In this document: piece after piece, positions 1-7,960 of the stretch
Layout: the number at the start of each line of letters is the position of its first letter
Position numbering within the stretch: position 1 is the stretch's first letter
From: an uncultured Pelagibacteraceae bacterium
GTDB lineage: Bacteria > Pseudomonadota > Alphaproteobacteria > Pelagibacterales > Pelagibacteraceae
NCBI GenBank assembly: GCA_902599605.1
Contig: CACKFV010000003.1
Coordinates: forward strand, 1 to 64,000
Length of the DNA stretch: 64,000 bases
Reading direction: 5' to 3'
Program-made: the position numbers and the translations under genes
The notes under the pieces: generated by a model
What the model was told of the DNA's origin: nothing
Database searches by the model: none
Seen by the model: only the letters and a program-made list of their open reading frames with translations

Positions 1-387
1 CAAATTTATATTTGTTTATTTTTATTAATATTAAGTATTGCAAATCAATCATTAAAAATTTTTAAAAAAGAAATAAATAAACCTCAATTTGTTGAAATAT
101 TAAAAGAAATTAAAAATCAATCTAAAAGTAACGTTTATATTACTAGTTTTATGGATCATAAAAATGAATTATATAACAGATTGGTCGATAACTATGTTTC
201 TCAAATAGTAAGATATAATAGTTTAGGACTTAAAGATAAAATACCAGGTGATAACAAATTTTGGGTTATTTGTTATGACCCATCTAATACTTATCAATAT
301 TGTATTGAAAAAAATGCATTAAGTATCAATACCTCAAATGAAATAAGATTTTATCAGACGATTGCGTTTTTAAAGTATGATAACTAA
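1..387 (+). CDS. C-terminal part of an unidentified membrane protein (5' end outside window)
   Basis: The reading frame is open from the first base of the window, so this is the 3' end of a longer gene; the ATG at 151 is probably internal. The first visible residues form a hydrophobic helix (QIYICLFLLILSIANQ), followed by a soluble tail of about 100 residues rich in Asn, Lys and Tyr. A membrane-spanning body with a short soluble C-terminal tail would fit an integral-membrane glycosyltransferase or polysaccharide protein, and a glycosyltransferase lies 1.1 kb downstream, but I recognise no family motif. Function is left open. Confidence 0.5.
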   Translation, partial: QIYICLFLLILSIANQSLKIFKKEINKPQFVEILKEIKNQSKSNVYITSFMDHKNELYNRLVDNYVSQIVRYNSLGLKDKIPGDNKFWVICYDPSNTYQYCIEKNALSINTSNEIRFYQTIAFLKYDN

Positions 388-556
388 ATTAGTTTGAATA
401 GAGTAATTTCTGAGTCACTAACAGTCTCTAATAGTCTAAATCCCTTATAGTCCTATAACTTTAGAAATTGATAGATTTTTTTTATTGGAAAATATGAATA
501 ATAAATTCCTTTAAACTAGTAGCAAACTGGTAGCCAAAGATACAAAATAAAAAAAA

Positions 557-585
557 TTTACTTATTCATCTTGTTCAATTATAAA
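557..585 (+). promoter_or_regulatory. candidate sigma70 promoter for tRNA-Leu and nadK
   Basis: TTTACT at 557-562 and TATAAA at 580-585 are separated by 17 bases, which would place transcription start near 592, about 26 bases before tRNA-Leu. The background is so AT-rich that chance matches are expected. A 7-base direct repeat ACTCATG (599-605 and 612-618) lies between the -10 and the tRNA. Confidence 0.4.
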
Positions 586-617
586 TATTAGCATAAACAC
601 TCATGAAAATAACTCAT

Positions 618-703
618 GCCCTCGTGGTGAAATTGGTAGACACAAAGGACTTAAAATCCTTGCCCTTTTGGGAGTGCCAGTTCGAGTCTGGCCGAGGGCA
701 CCA
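618..703 (+). tRNA. tRNA-Leu (UAA)
   Basis: An 86-base cloverleaf with acceptor GCCCTCG pairing CGAGGGC, discriminator A and an encoded CCA at 701-703. The anticodon loop CTTAAAA gives anticodon UAA (reads UUA). The long variable arm of a class II tRNA and the TTCGAGT T-loop are visible. UUA is a very common codon in this window, so this should be a heavily used tRNA. The nadK start codon follows only four bases after the CCA. Confidence 0.96.
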
Positions 704-707
704 CTAA

Positions 708-1478
708 ATGAATAAGTTTCAGATAATTTCTGATAAAAATAAAAAATCCTTAAAGATTAAAAATTTATTAGTTAAAAAGATTAATCAAAATCAATTTAAA
801 AAAAAAAATCTTATAATTGTGATAGGTGGAGATGGTTTTATGCTTCAAACATTAAAAAAAAATAAGAATTCAAATAAACAATTTTATGGAATAAATTCAG
901 GTAATTATGGTTTTTTAATGAATAAATTTTCTTCTAAAAATATTATTAAAAACTTGTCTAAAGCAAACATGGTTTCTATTTCTCCACTAGAAATGACTGT
1001 CAAAAATAAAAAAAATCAATTTAGAAAGTCTATCGCAATAAATGAAGTGTCAGTGTTAAGACAAAGTAGGCAGGCAGCTTCACTATCTATTAAACAAGGA
1101 TCAAGACAGATAATTAAAAATTTAGTTTCAGATGGAGTGTTAGTTTCTACACCAGCTGGTAGTACTGCATATAATTTATCAGTACATGGTCCTATTCTTA
1201 GTTTACACTCGAATAAATTGTCTATATCACCAATCAGTGCTTTTAGACCAAGAAGATGGAAAGGTAAAATCGTAAAAGATAAATCAAAAATAATTATAAC
1301 AAATCTAAACCCATCAAAAAGACCAATAAGTGCTGTAGCTGACAATTTAGAGGTGAGAAATGCAAAGTCAATTTGGATTAAGATAAATAATAAAATCAAA
1401 TTTAATCTTCTTTATGATAAAAATAGAAGTTTGCAACAAAAATTAAAAATTGAACAATTAAGGAAAGAAATTAAATAA
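708..1478 (+). CDS. nadK: NAD kinase
   Basis: Phosphorylates NAD+ to NADP+ in the cytoplasm using ATP. The 256-residue protein has the family GGDG motif at residues 40-43 (IVIGGDGFML), the NE pair in AINEVSVLR, and the signature DGVLVSTPAGSTAY. It is somewhat shorter than the 290-300 residues of many NAD kinases because the N-terminal domain is compact, as in other short alphaproteobacterial forms. The ATG at 708 starts four bases after tRNA-Leu, so no Shine-Dalgarno sequence can lie outside the tRNA; the mRNA is probably made as a tRNA-mRNA precursor and released by 3' tRNA processing. The glycosyltransferase gene follows after 10 bases. Confidence 0.93.
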   Translation: MNKFQIISDKNKKSLKIKNLLVKKINQNQFKKKNLIIVIGGDGFMLQTLKKNKNSNKQFYGINSGNYGFLMNKFSSKNIIKNLSKANMVSISPLEMTVKNKKNQFRKSIAINEVSVLRQSRQAASLSIKQGSRQIIKNLVSDGVLVSTPAGSTAYNLSVHGPILSLHSNKLSISPISAFRPRRWKGKIVKDKSKIIITNLNPSKRPISAVADNLEVRNAKSIWIKINNKIKFNLLYDKNRSLQQKLKIEQLRKEIK

Positions 1479-1488
1479 ATTTCTTATA

Positions 1489-2610
1489 ATGAAAAAAAAA
1501 ATTTTTTTTTGGTCACCGATGTTAAGTCACATCGGTACGTATCAAGCTGTATTAGCTATGGCAGAAGCATTAACTGAATATAACGATTACAAGGTTTATC
1601 TAATTAATGTTTTTGGTGAATTTGATGATTATAAAAATCCAAGTATTGAAAAAATAAATTTATTAAAAGCTAAATATTACATACCTAACAAAGGGTTATT
1701 ATCTAAATTTTTATATTACCTATTAACCTTTTTATTGATTCCAGTTATGTTTTATGTAGTCAGGAAATATAGACCAGATGTTATAATATCAAATTTAGTA
1801 GGTTATGTACCAAATCTAATTAAAATATTTGTAAAAATAAAAGTAGTTAACAGCATTCAAGGATTGCCAAGATTTAATTATTTTAGAAAAATTATTTGGA
1901 AATTATTTTACTCAAATTCAAATCATATTTTTACTATGACCGATTTAACAAAAAAAATGATAATTTCAAATTTTGAACTTAATTTAAGAAGTATAATCAA
2001 AGTAGATAATCCAATAATATCTAGAAAAATCATTAATCTATCAAACGAAGAAATTGAGAATGAATTAAAACCAATCTTTCAAAATGATGTTTTTTGCTCA
2101 ATAGGAAGATTAACAAGGCAAAAAAATTATTATGAATTAATTAATGGCTTTAATTCTTTTATTAAAAAAACAAAAAAAAATATCAATTTGTTAATTATTG
2201 GTGAAGGAGAGCTTAAAGAGGATATTTTAAAATATTTAAAAAAAAAAAATATTACAAATTGTTATCTCATAGGATTTAAAGCAAACCCTTTTAAATATTT
2301 AAAAAAATCTAAACTTTTTATTTCCAGTTCACTATGGGAAGATCCAGGTCACACTCTAATTGAAGCGGGCTATTTAAATGTTCCAGTTTTATCAAGTTGT
2401 TGTCCAAATGGTCCAAAAGAAATTATTAAGAACAATTATAATGGTTTTTGTTATAAATTAAACGATTCAAATGACTTATCAAAAAGATTGGAAGAAATTT
2501 ATAATTTAAAAGATAAGGATATTTATAAGATTAAACTAAATTTCAAAAAATTTGTTATCAGAAATTATACTAAGTATCAATTTGCTAAAACTTTTAATAA
2601 AATCATTTAA
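1489..2610 (+). CDS. glycosyltransferase, family 4 (GT-B fold)
   Basis: Probable transferase of a sugar from a nucleotide donor to a surface polysaccharide or lipid. The 373-residue protein has the two Rossmann-like halves of GT-B enzymes: an N-terminal acceptor domain beginning KKIFFWSPMLSHIGTYQ, and a donor domain with CSIGRLTRQKNY, the LLIIGEGEL strand-turn, LIGFKANPFKYL, and the EX7E motif in EDPGHTLIEAGYLNVPV. A hydrophobic stretch (FLYYLLTFLLIPVMFYVV) in the N-terminal half suggests membrane contact. It lies 10 bases after nadK, probably in the same transcript, and converges on tRNA-Thr. Its long A/T homopolymers and Lys/Asn/Ile content are more extreme than in the neighbouring housekeeping genes, so it may be accessory. 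Donor and acceptor are not predictable. Confidence 0.82.
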   Translation: MKKKIFFWSPMLSHIGTYQAVLAMAEALTEYNDYKVYLINVFGEFDDYKNPSIEKINLLKAKYYIPNKGLLSKFLYYLLTFLLIPVMFYVVRKYRPDVIISNLVGYVPNLIKIFVKIKVVNSIQGLPRFNYFRKIIWKLFYSNSNHIFTMTDLTKKMIISNFELNLRSIIKVDNPIISRKIINLSNEEIENELKPIFQNDVFCSIGRLTRQKNYYELINGFNSFIKKTKKNINLLIIGEGELKEDILKYLKKKNITNCYLIGFKANPFKYLKKSKLFISSSLWEDPGHTLIEAGYLNVPVLSSCCPNGPKEIIKNNYNGFCYKLNDSNDLSKRLEEIYNLKDKDIYKIKLNFKKFVIRNYTKYQFAKTFNKII

Positions 2611-2651
2611 ATATTCTTCGCAAATAAACATTTATAGTTTAAATTGAAAGA

Positions 2652-2727
2652 TGGTGCCCCCGCACGGACTCGAACCGCGGACCTATTGATTACAAATCAA
2701 TTGCTCTACCAGCTGAGCTACAAGGGC
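2652..2727 (-). tRNA. tRNA-Thr (UGU)
   Basis: On the minus strand, a 76-base cloverleaf with acceptor GCCCTTG pairing CGGGGGC through two G-U pairs, D-loop AGCTGGTAGAGC, anticodon loop TTTGTAA (anticodon UGU, reads ACA), T-arm TTCGAGT and an encoded CCA. It begins 28 bases after the rlmB stop on the same strand, so it is probably processed from the rlmB transcript. Many bacteria keep Thr, Tyr, Gly and Trp tRNAs around tuf; here the same four are present but the Thr gene is on the other strand beyond rlmB. Confidence 0.96.
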
Positions 2728-2755
2728 GTAGGCTTTATTTATAAGAATTTTATTA

Positions 2756-3502
2756 CTAATCAAGATTTTTTTTTGCCTTGTTTACATGAAAAAAAACAAC
2801 TGATGCACTATTTGCAATGTTTAAACTTTCAATTTTTTCATTTATTTTTATTTTAACAGGATAATCAATGTATTTTGACGTTTTTTCTTTTAACCCATAT
2901 CCCTCAGATCCAAATAAAAGAACATTATTACCTTTCCATTCATAATTTGTAAAATCTTCATCGCCATCTGATGAAAAACCATAAACCCAAAAATTTTTTT
3001 CTCTAAGGAACTTTAAAGTACTATTTATATTGGCAACTTTAAAAATATTAAGGTGCTCAATAGAACCAGAACTAGCTTTATACATTGATTTACTGCTCTC
3101 GGGGAATAGTCTTTCTTTCACAATTATTCCATCAATATTAAATGATGTAGCACTTCTAATTACTGAACCAATATTTCTCGGATCTGTTACACCATCTAAG
3201 CAAGCTAAAGTTATATTATTTTTGGTTTTAATAAATTCCTTTAAATTTTTTTCTTCTAATTTTTCAATTTCCGCCACATATCCTTGATGTAAAATTTGCT
3301 CATTTTTACAATATTTATCTAATTCTTTTTTTGTTTTAAAAAAAACTTTAACGTCCTTTAGTAGGTTTTTTTTTGGACTTATTCTGTGGATGTTCTTTTT
3401 ACTTTCTTCAGTCAAAAATAGCCTCAATACTTTTCTTTGAGGATTTTTAAGAGCTTCTAAAACCGGATGCTTTCCAACAATAAAAAAGTTTGCATTTGTC
3501 AT
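2756..3502 (-). CDS. rlmB: 23S rRNA 2'-O-ribose methyltransferase, TrmH/SpoU family
   Basis: Predicted to methylate the 2'-OH of a guanosine in 23S rRNA (G2251 in E. coli) using S-adenosylmethionine. The 248-residue protein has an N-terminal L30e-like substrate domain (FIVGKHPVLEALKN) and a C-terminal SPOUT knot with all three motifs: DGVTDPRNIGSVIRSA, LLFGSEGYGL and KIESLNIANSASV. It is the first gene of a short minus-strand unit with tRNA-Thr behind it and diverges from tRNA-Tyr. The rlmB/tRNA-Tyr neighbourhood is typical of alphaproteobacteria. Assignment to RlmB rather than another SpoU methyltransferase rests on the L30e-like domain and this context. Confidence 0.88.
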   Translation of the reverse strand: MTNANFFIVGKHPVLEALKNPQRKVLRLFLTEESKKNIHRISPKKNLLKDVKVFFKTKKELDKYCKNEQILHQGYVAEIEKLEEKNLKEFIKTKNNITLACLDGVTDPRNIGSVIRSATSFNIDGIIVKERLFPESSKSMYKASSGSIEHLNIFKVANINSTLKFLREKNFWVYGFSSDGDEDFTNYEWKGNNVLLFGSEGYGLKEKTSKYIDYPVKIKINEKIESLNIANSASVVFFHVNKAKKNLD

Positions 3503-3554
3503 ATTTTCTGCATTTTTACTTAATTTTTTTAGTATTTTCTTATTATTTCACATA

Positions 3555-3582
3555 TTGCAATTGTTTAATAAAAATATATAAA
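3555..3582 (+). promoter_or_regulatory. candidate promoter for tRNA-Tyr/tRNA-Gly/tuf
   Basis: TTGCAA at 3555-3560 and TATAAA at 3577-3582 are 16 bases apart and would start transcription near 3589, giving a leader of about 48 bases before tRNA-Tyr. It is the best-placed sigma70-like pair in the rlmB/tRNA-Tyr divergent gap. Confidence 0.4.
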
Positions 3583-3583
3583 A

Positions 3584-3628
3584 CCCCTGTTGTTTAAAGG
3601 TTTTTTGAACAAGGGGACGCTTTCCCCT
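3584..3628 (+). other. GC-rich alternative hairpins upstream of tRNA-Tyr
   Basis: GGGG at 3613-3616 can pair in two ways: with CCCC at 3584-3587 (stem extended by T/A and GTT/AAC around a bulged A3611), or in a perfect six-base stem AGGGGA (3612-3617) with TCCCCT (3623-3628). The two cannot form together. Such G/C runs stand out against the AT-rich spacer. It may be a processing or attenuation element; the predicted start near 3589 would leave only the second hairpin in the RNA. Confidence 0.35.
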
Positions 3629-3636
3629 ATATTTTA

Positions 3637-3722
<86 letters not shown>

Positions 3723-3762
3723 TTTAAAAAAACTTTGACAATTGGAGTGTTAACTTGGTTTT

Positions 3763-3836
3763 GCGGGTGTAGTTCAATGGTAGAACGCTAGCCTTCCAAG
3801 CTGGATGTAAGGGTTCGATTCCCTTTACCCGCTCCA
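3763..3836 (+). tRNA. tRNA-Gly (UCC)
   Basis: A 74-base cloverleaf: acceptor GCGGGTG pairing TACCCGC with one G-U pair, discriminator T, encoded CCA at 3834-3836, anticodon loop CTTCCAA (anticodon UCC, reads GGA and possibly GGG), T-loop TTCGATT. It sits 40 bases after tRNA-Tyr and 36 bases before the tuf start. Confidence 0.96.
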
Positions 3837-3872
3837 AATTATTAATATAAAAAGAAAAGTAAGGATAAAAGA

Positions 3873-5063
3873 ATGTCGAAAGAAAAATTTAATAGGAGTA
3901 AACCACATTGTAACATAGGTACAATTGGACACGTGGACCACGGTAAAACAACTTTAACTGCGGCTATAACAAAAGTATTATCGGAAAAAGGTGGTGCACA
4001 GTTCACAGCATACGATCAAATTGATAAAGCCCCTGAGGAAAAAGAAAGAGGTATTACAATTTCAACTGCTCACGTTGAATATGAAACTGAAAAAAGACAC
4101 TACGCACACGTGGACTGCCCAGGTCACGCTGACTACGTAAAAAATATGATTACTGGTGCAGCACAAATGGATGGAGCAATTTTAGTTGTCAACGCAGCTG
4201 ATGGTCCAATGCCACAAACAAAAGAACACATTCTTTTAGCAAGACAAGTTGGTGTTCCAGCAATTGTGGTTTTCCTAAATAAAGTCGATCAAGTTGATGA
4301 TAAAGAAATGATAGACTTGGTTGAAGAAGAAATTAAAGAATTATTAACATCATATAAATTTCCTGGAGACAAAACACCAATCATTAAAGGCTCTGCACTA
4401 GCAGCTGTTGAAGGCAAAGATGATGCTATTGGTAAGAATGCAATCATGGAACTTATGAAAGCTGTAGATGATTTTATTCCTCAACCTGATAGACCAAAGG
4501 ACAAACCTTTTTTAATGCCTGTTGAAGACGTATTCTCAATTTCTGGTAGAGGTACTGTTGTTACAGGAAGAGTTGAGCAAGGTGTTGTGAAAACTGGTGA
4601 GGAAATCGAAATCGTAGGTATTAGAGATACAAAAAAATCAGTTTGTACTGGTGTTGAGATGTTTAGAAAAATTCTTGATACTGGAGAAGCAGGAGACAAT
4701 ATTGGCGCATTATTAAGAGGTGTTGAAAGAACTGACGTGGAAAGAGGTCAAGTTTTATGTAAGCCAGGATCTGTAACTCCTCATACTAAATTCGAAGCTC
4801 AGGCTTATGTTTTGAAAAAAGAAGAAGGCGGAAGACACACTCCCTTCTTTACAAAATATAGACCCCAGTTTTACTTTAGAACTACTGATGTTACTGGTGA
4901 AGTGGAATTACCTTCAGGTACTGAAATGGTAATGCCAGGTGATGATGCTAAGTTTACAGTTAAATTAATTACACCAATCGCTATGAGTGAAAAATTAAAT
5001 TTTGCAATTAGAGAAGGTGGAAGAACTGTAGGCGCAGGAGTAGTTACTAAAATTATAGAGTAA
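3873..5063 (+). CDS. tuf: elongation factor Tu
   Basis: GTPase that delivers aminoacyl-tRNA to the ribosomal A site. At 396 residues it is full length. The G domain has GHVDHGKT (residues 19-26), DCPGHADY and NKVD; the beta-barrel domains 2 and 3 follow, ending in the conserved [15 protein letters not shown]. An AAGGA-type ribosome binding site precedes the ATG. GC-richer codons and fewer A/T runs than in neighbouring genes suggest high expression. This is the only tuf in the window: the usual second site after fusA is empty. It is flanked by tRNA-Gly and tRNA-Trp and is probably co-transcribed with both. Confidence 0.99.
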   Translation: MSKEKFNRSKPHCNIGTIGHVDHGKTTLTAAITKVLSEKGGAQFTAYDQIDKAPEEKERGITISTAHVEYETEKRHYAHVDCPGHADYVKNMITGAAQMDGAILVVNAADGPMPQTKEHILLARQVGVPAIVVFLNKVDQVDDKEMIDLVEEEIKELLTSYKFPGDKTPIIKGSALAAVEGKDDAIGKNAIMELMKAVDDFIPQPDRPKDKPFLMPVEDVFSISGRGTVVTGRVEQGVVKTGEEIEIVGIRDTKKSVCTGVEMFRKILDTGEAGDNIGALLRGVERTDVERGQVLCKPGSVTPHTKFEAQAYVLKKEEGGRHTPFFTKYRPQFYFRTTDVTGEVELPSGTEMVMPGDDAKFTVKLITPIAMSEKLNFAIREGGRTVGAGVVTKIIE

Positions 5064-5071
5064 ACTCCTTT

Positions 5072-5147
5072 AGGAGTGTAGCTCAATTGGTAGAGCGCCG
5101 GTCTCCAAAACCGGAGGTTGGGGGTTCGATTCCCTCCGCTCCTGCCA
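5072..5147 (+). tRNA. tRNA-Trp (CCA)
   Basis: A 76-base cloverleaf: acceptor AGGAGTG pairing CGCTCCT, discriminator G, encoded CCA at 5145-5147, anticodon loop CTCCAAA (anticodon CCA), T-loop TTCGATT. It is wedged eight bases after the tuf stop and 20 bases before the secE start, so processing of this tRNA must separate the tuf and secE messages if they share a transcript. Confidence 0.97.
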
Positions 5148-5167
5148 AAAAAAAGGAGAATAAAAGA

Positions 5168-5359
5168 ATGAGAAACCCATTAAAATTTTTTCAAGAGGTA
5201 AAACAAGAAGCTTTTAAAGTTACTTGGCCAACAGGAAAAGAAACTGTTCAAGGTACTATTATGGTAGCGATCATGGCTATAGTTGCATCTCTATTTTTTT
5301 TATTAATAGATCAATTTTATAAATTTTTTTTAGATATTATTCTTAAGATAGGGTTTTAA
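5168..5359 (+). CDS. secE: preprotein translocase subunit SecE
   Basis: Small clamp subunit of the SecYEG channel in the inner membrane. The 63-residue protein is the short one-helix form: a conserved amphipathic start (NPLKFFQEVKQEAFKVTWPT) and one transmembrane helix (IMVAIMAIVASLFFLLI). The ATG at 5168 is chosen because an AGGAG ribosome binding site lies just upstream and because an in-frame extension to 5087 would translate tRNA-Trp. The stop overlaps the nusG start by one base. Confidence 0.95.
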   Translation: MRNPLKFFQEVKQEAFKVTWPTGKETVQGTIMVAIMAIVASLFFLLIDQFYKFFLDIILKIGF

Positions 5360-5889
5360 TGAAAAACTGGTACATAATACAATCGCATTCAAGTTTTGAA
5401 AATAAAGTTGCCCAACTAATTAAAGAAGAGGCTGATAAAGCAAAAATAACGGATAAATTTGAAGAAATAGTTGTACCAACTCATGATGTAACTGAGGTAA
5501 AAAGAGGAAAAAGGGTTCAAAGAAAAAAGAAGTATTTTCCCGGATATGTGCTAATAAAAAGTGAAATGGATAATAGTATTTATCATATGATCAAAGGAAT
5601 TAAAAAGGTAAGCGGTTTTTTGGGAAGCAAGGGTATTCCAGTTCCTGTTTCTGATAAAGAGATAGAAAAAATTTTAGGTCAAATAAAAGATGGTGTTGCT
5701 CAGTCAAAATCAACAATTGATTACTCTGTAGGAGAAAAAGTCCAAGTTGTGGACGGACCTTTCGCATCTTTCTCGGGAGTAATTGAAGACATCGATGAAG
5801 ATAAATCTAGAGTAAAAGTTTCAGTTTCTATTTTTGGAAGACCAACTCCAGTAGACTTAGATTTTAATCAAATTGAAAAGGTAAGTTAA
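5359..5889 (+). CDS. nusG: transcription termination/antitermination factor NusG
   Basis: Binds RNA polymerase and links transcription to translation and to Rho. The 176-residue protein has the NGN domain ([20 protein letters not shown] ... [11 protein letters not shown]) followed by a C-terminal KOW domain ([20 protein letters not shown]). Length and domains are normal. It overlaps secE and rplK by one base each (TAATG), the usual coupled order before the L11/L1 genes. Confidence 0.98.
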   Translation: MKNWYIIQSHSSFENKVAQLIKEEADKAKITDKFEEIVVPTHDVTEVKRGKRVQRKKKYFPGYVLIKSEMDNSIYHMIKGIKKVSGFLGSKGIPVPVSDKEIEKILGQIKDGVAQSKSTIDYSVGEKVQVVDGPFASFSGVIEDIDEDKSRVKVSVSIFGRPTPVDLDFNQIEKVS

Positions 5890-6317
5890 TGGCAAAAAAG
5901 GAAATAAGTGGATACGTTAAATTACAGATTAAAGGAGGGCAAGCTAATCCTGCACCACCTGTTGGTCCAGCTTTAGGTCAAAGAGGTATTAACATAATGG
6001 AATTTTGTAAAGCATTTAATGAAAAAACAAAAAACTTTATGGGCAAACCAGTTCCTGTTGTAATCACAGTTTATAAAGATAAAAAATTTGACTTTATAAT
6101 TAAATCACCGCCAGCATCACACTTTATTAAAGAGGCAGCAAAATTGAAAAGTGGTTCTCAAGAACCAGGTAGAAATATAGTAGCATCAATTACAAAAAAA
6201 CAAGCTGAAGAAATTGCAAAAAAGAAAATGGTTGATCTAAATGCGCACGACTTAGAAGAAGCAGTAAAAATAATTGCTGGATCTGCTAGATCAATGGGTA
6301 TTGAGGTTAAAGATTAA
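5889..6317 (+). CDS. rplK: 50S ribosomal protein L11
   Basis: Forms the GTPase-associated centre with 23S rRNA helices 43-44. The 142-residue protein has the N-terminal domain [20 protein letters not shown], with the proline switch region, and the C-terminal rRNA-binding domain ending in the conserved [10 protein letters not shown]. It overlaps nusG and rplA by one base on each side. Confidence 0.99.
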   Translation: MAKKEISGYVKLQIKGGQANPAPPVGPALGQRGINIMEFCKAFNEKTKNFMGKPVPVVITVYKDKKFDFIIKSPPASHFIKEAAKLKSGSQEPGRNIVASITKKQAEEIAKKKMVDLNAHDLEEAVKIIAGSARSMGIEVKD

Positions 6318-7006
6318 TGAGTTCAAAAAGATTTAAAAAACTTCCAAAAAAAACGAATACTTTAAAGGCTGAACCTTTAAAAAATTTATTATCTAAAGTA
6401 AAAGCAAATTGTACTACAAAATTTGACGAGTCCCTAGATTTAAACATTTTAATTAATAATAAACAAAAAAAAAATGAAATTAATTTAAGATCCATGGTAA
6501 ATCTTCCTGGTGGAACTGGTAAAAAAGTGAGTGTTGCTGTAGTTTGTGAAGAGAGTAAATCTAAAGAGGCTAAGGACTCTGGGGCAGATATCGTAGGTGG
6601 AGATGATTTAATAGAAAAAATAAAAAATGGAGAAATGAATTTTGAAAAATTAATTTGTTCATCATCTATGATGATAAAATTATCTAAATTAGGTAAAGTT
6701 TTAGGACCCAAAGGTCTTATGCCTAATCCGAAACTAGGAACTGTAACAGAAAAAATTGGTGAAGCAGTTAAGAATGCAAAGGCAGGTCAAGTTGAATTAA
6801 AAAATGATAAGGATGGAAATATTGGTCTTAGTATAGGAAAAAAATCTTTTTCTGACGAAAAACTTATCAAAAATTTCGATGCAGTCATTAGCTCACTTGA
6901 AAAAGAAAAATCAAACCTTACAATAAAAGGTGATTTAATTAAATCTACATACATTACTTCTACAATGGGTGTTTCATACAAGATAAAATTAGAAAAGAGC
7001 CTTTAA
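6317..7006 (+). CDS. rplA: 50S ribosomal protein L1
   Basis: L1-stalk protein that binds 23S rRNA and helps release deacylated tRNA. The 229-residue protein has the conserved VNLPGGTGK, GPKGLMPNPKLGTVT and the C-terminal STMGVSYKI. The N-terminal 50 residues are very lysine- and asparagine-rich and diverge from the usual sequence. In E. coli L1 represses its own operon by binding the rplK leader; here no separate leader exists because rplK overlaps nusG, so that mode of control would need a different site. Confidence 0.98.
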   Translation: MSSKRFKKLPKKTNTLKAEPLKNLLSKVKANCTTKFDESLDLNILINNKQKKNEINLRSMVNLPGGTGKKVSVAVVCEESKSKEAKDSGADIVGGDDLIEKIKNGEMNFEKLICSSSMMIKLSKLGKVLGPKGLMPNPKLGTVTEKIGEAVKNAKAGQVELKNDKDGNIGLSIGKKSFSDEKLIKNFDAVISSLEKEKSNLTIKGDLIKSTYITSTMGVSYKIKLEKSL

Positions 7007-7008
7007 TT

Positions 7009-7518
7009 ATGATGAGTAAAGAAAAAAAACAGGTTTATATTAAAGAGATGTCAACGCAATTAGACAAAGCTGAAGCAGTTATTGTAGCTCATTATCAAGG
7101 TTTAACAGTAAAACAACTCGATGATTTAAGAAAAAAAATGCGTGAACATGGAATACAATTTAAAATCACAAAAAATAGAATAACAAAACTAGCATTAGAA
7201 AAAACTAGTAGAAAAGATTTGTCCAATTTATTCACAGGTCCAACAGCTGTCGCGATGTCAGATGATGCAATAACTTCTGCAAAAATTTTAACTAATTTCT
7301 CTAAGGAGAATCAAAATTTAAAAATTCTTGGGGGCATAATGGGTAAAGACTTATTGGATGTCGCTGGTGTTAAAAATATTGCAACTTTACCGTCCCTAGA
7401 AGAAGCAAGAGCAAAAATCGTTGGTATTTTAAGGTCTCCGGCACAAAAAATCGCAAGTATTTTGCTTGCACCTGGCTCAAAAATCGCTATTTTAGCGCTC
7501 GAAAAATCAAAAAAATAA
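7009..7518 (+). CDS. rplJ: 50S ribosomal protein L10
   Basis: Base of the flexible L7/L12 stalk. The 169-residue protein shows IVAHYQGLTVKQLDDLRKKM, FKITKNRI and FTGPTAVAMS, and ends in a long helix that carries L7/L12 dimers. Two adjacent ATG codons (7009 and 7012) could both serve as start. It lies two bases after rplA and 17 before rplL. Confidence 0.98.
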   Translation: MMSKEKKQVYIKEMSTQLDKAEAVIVAHYQGLTVKQLDDLRKKMREHGIQFKITKNRITKLALEKTSRKDLSNLFTGPTAVAMSDDAITSAKILTNFSKENQNLKILGGIMGKDLLDVAGVKNIATLPSLEEARAKIVGILRSPAQKIASILLAPGSKIAILALEKSKK

Positions 7519-7535
7519 CTTAGGACATATTTGTT

Positions 7536-7910
7536 ATGGCGGACTTAAATAAAATCATAGATGAACTATCTAAATTAACTGTAGTAGAAGCAGCAGAATT
7601 ATCAAAACAACTTGAAGAAAAATGGGGTGTTACAGCAGCAGCAGCAGTAGCTGCGCCAGCAGCAGGAGCAGCAGCCGGGGGAGCACCTGCAGAGGAGAAA
7701 AGTGAATTTACAGTTGTACTAACTTCAGCCGGAGATAAAAAAATTAACGTTATCAAAGAAGTAAGAGCGGTCACAGCACTTGGATTAAAAGAAGCAAAAG
7801 ACTTAGTTGAGGGTGCTCCGAAAGAGATTAAATCTGGTGTAAGTAAAAAAGATGCCGAAGAGATGAAGAAAAAACTTGAGGCAGCTGGCGCTAAAGTAGA
7901 GCTTAAATAA
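7536..7910 (+). CDS. rplL: 50S ribosomal protein L7/L12
   Basis: Multi-copy stalk protein that recruits translation GTPases. The 124 residues comprise an N-terminal dimerisation domain, an alanine/glycine-rich hinge (around residues 33-52, [20 protein letters not shown]) and the C-terminal factor-binding domain with [20 protein letters not shown]. The GC-rich hinge is one of the most GC-rich spots in the window, which reflects amino-acid composition. A 9-bp hairpin lies in the gap before rpoB. Confidence 0.99.
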   Translation: MADLNKIIDELSKLTVVEAAELSKQLEEKWGVTAAAAVAAPAAGAAAGGAPAEEKSEFTVVLTSAGDKKINVIKEVRAVTALGLKEAKDLVEGAPKEIKSGVSKKDAEEMKKKLEAAGAKVELK

Positions 7911-7930
7911 AGAATTTAAAAAATTATAGG

Positions 7931-7951
7931 CTGTTTTAATTTTTAAAACAG
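7931..7951 (+). other. hairpin between rplL and rpoB
   Basis: CTGTTTTAA (7931-7939) and TTAAAACAG (7943-7951) form a perfect nine-base stem with a three-base TTT loop, ten bases before the rpoB start. No U-run follows, so it is not a typical intrinsic terminator. In E. coli the same intergenic region carries an attenuator and an RNase III site, so a processing or partial attenuation role is plausible here. Confidence 0.5.
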
Positions 7952-7960
7952 TTGAAATAA

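Noticed and set aside
388..617. Small gene or attachment site in the 230-base gap before tRNA-Leu
   Set aside because: No coding frame with a start and ribosome site, and no copy of the tRNA 3' end that would mark an attachment site; only the promoter-like pair and a short ACTCATG repeat.
1016..1399. 127-codon minus-strand frame inside nadK
   Set aside because: Shadow of nadK with no family resemblance. The other antisense frames (for example 12558-13019, 24874-25398, 42551-43081) were rejected for the same reason.
2644..2856. Plus-strand reading frame of 70 codons beginning MKDGAPARTRTADL
   Set aside because: It is the antisense of tRNA-Thr plus the end of rlmB; this translation is a well-known spurious product of tRNA antisense.
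3605..3633. TTGAAC-17-TATATT as a promoter for tRNA-Tyr
   Set aside because: Ideal spacing, but the -10 ends three bases before the tRNA, so transcription would start inside it.
5087..5167. N-terminal extension of SecE
   Set aside because: It translates tRNA-Trp. The AGGAG site and conserved MRNPLKFF start at 5168 fit the family.
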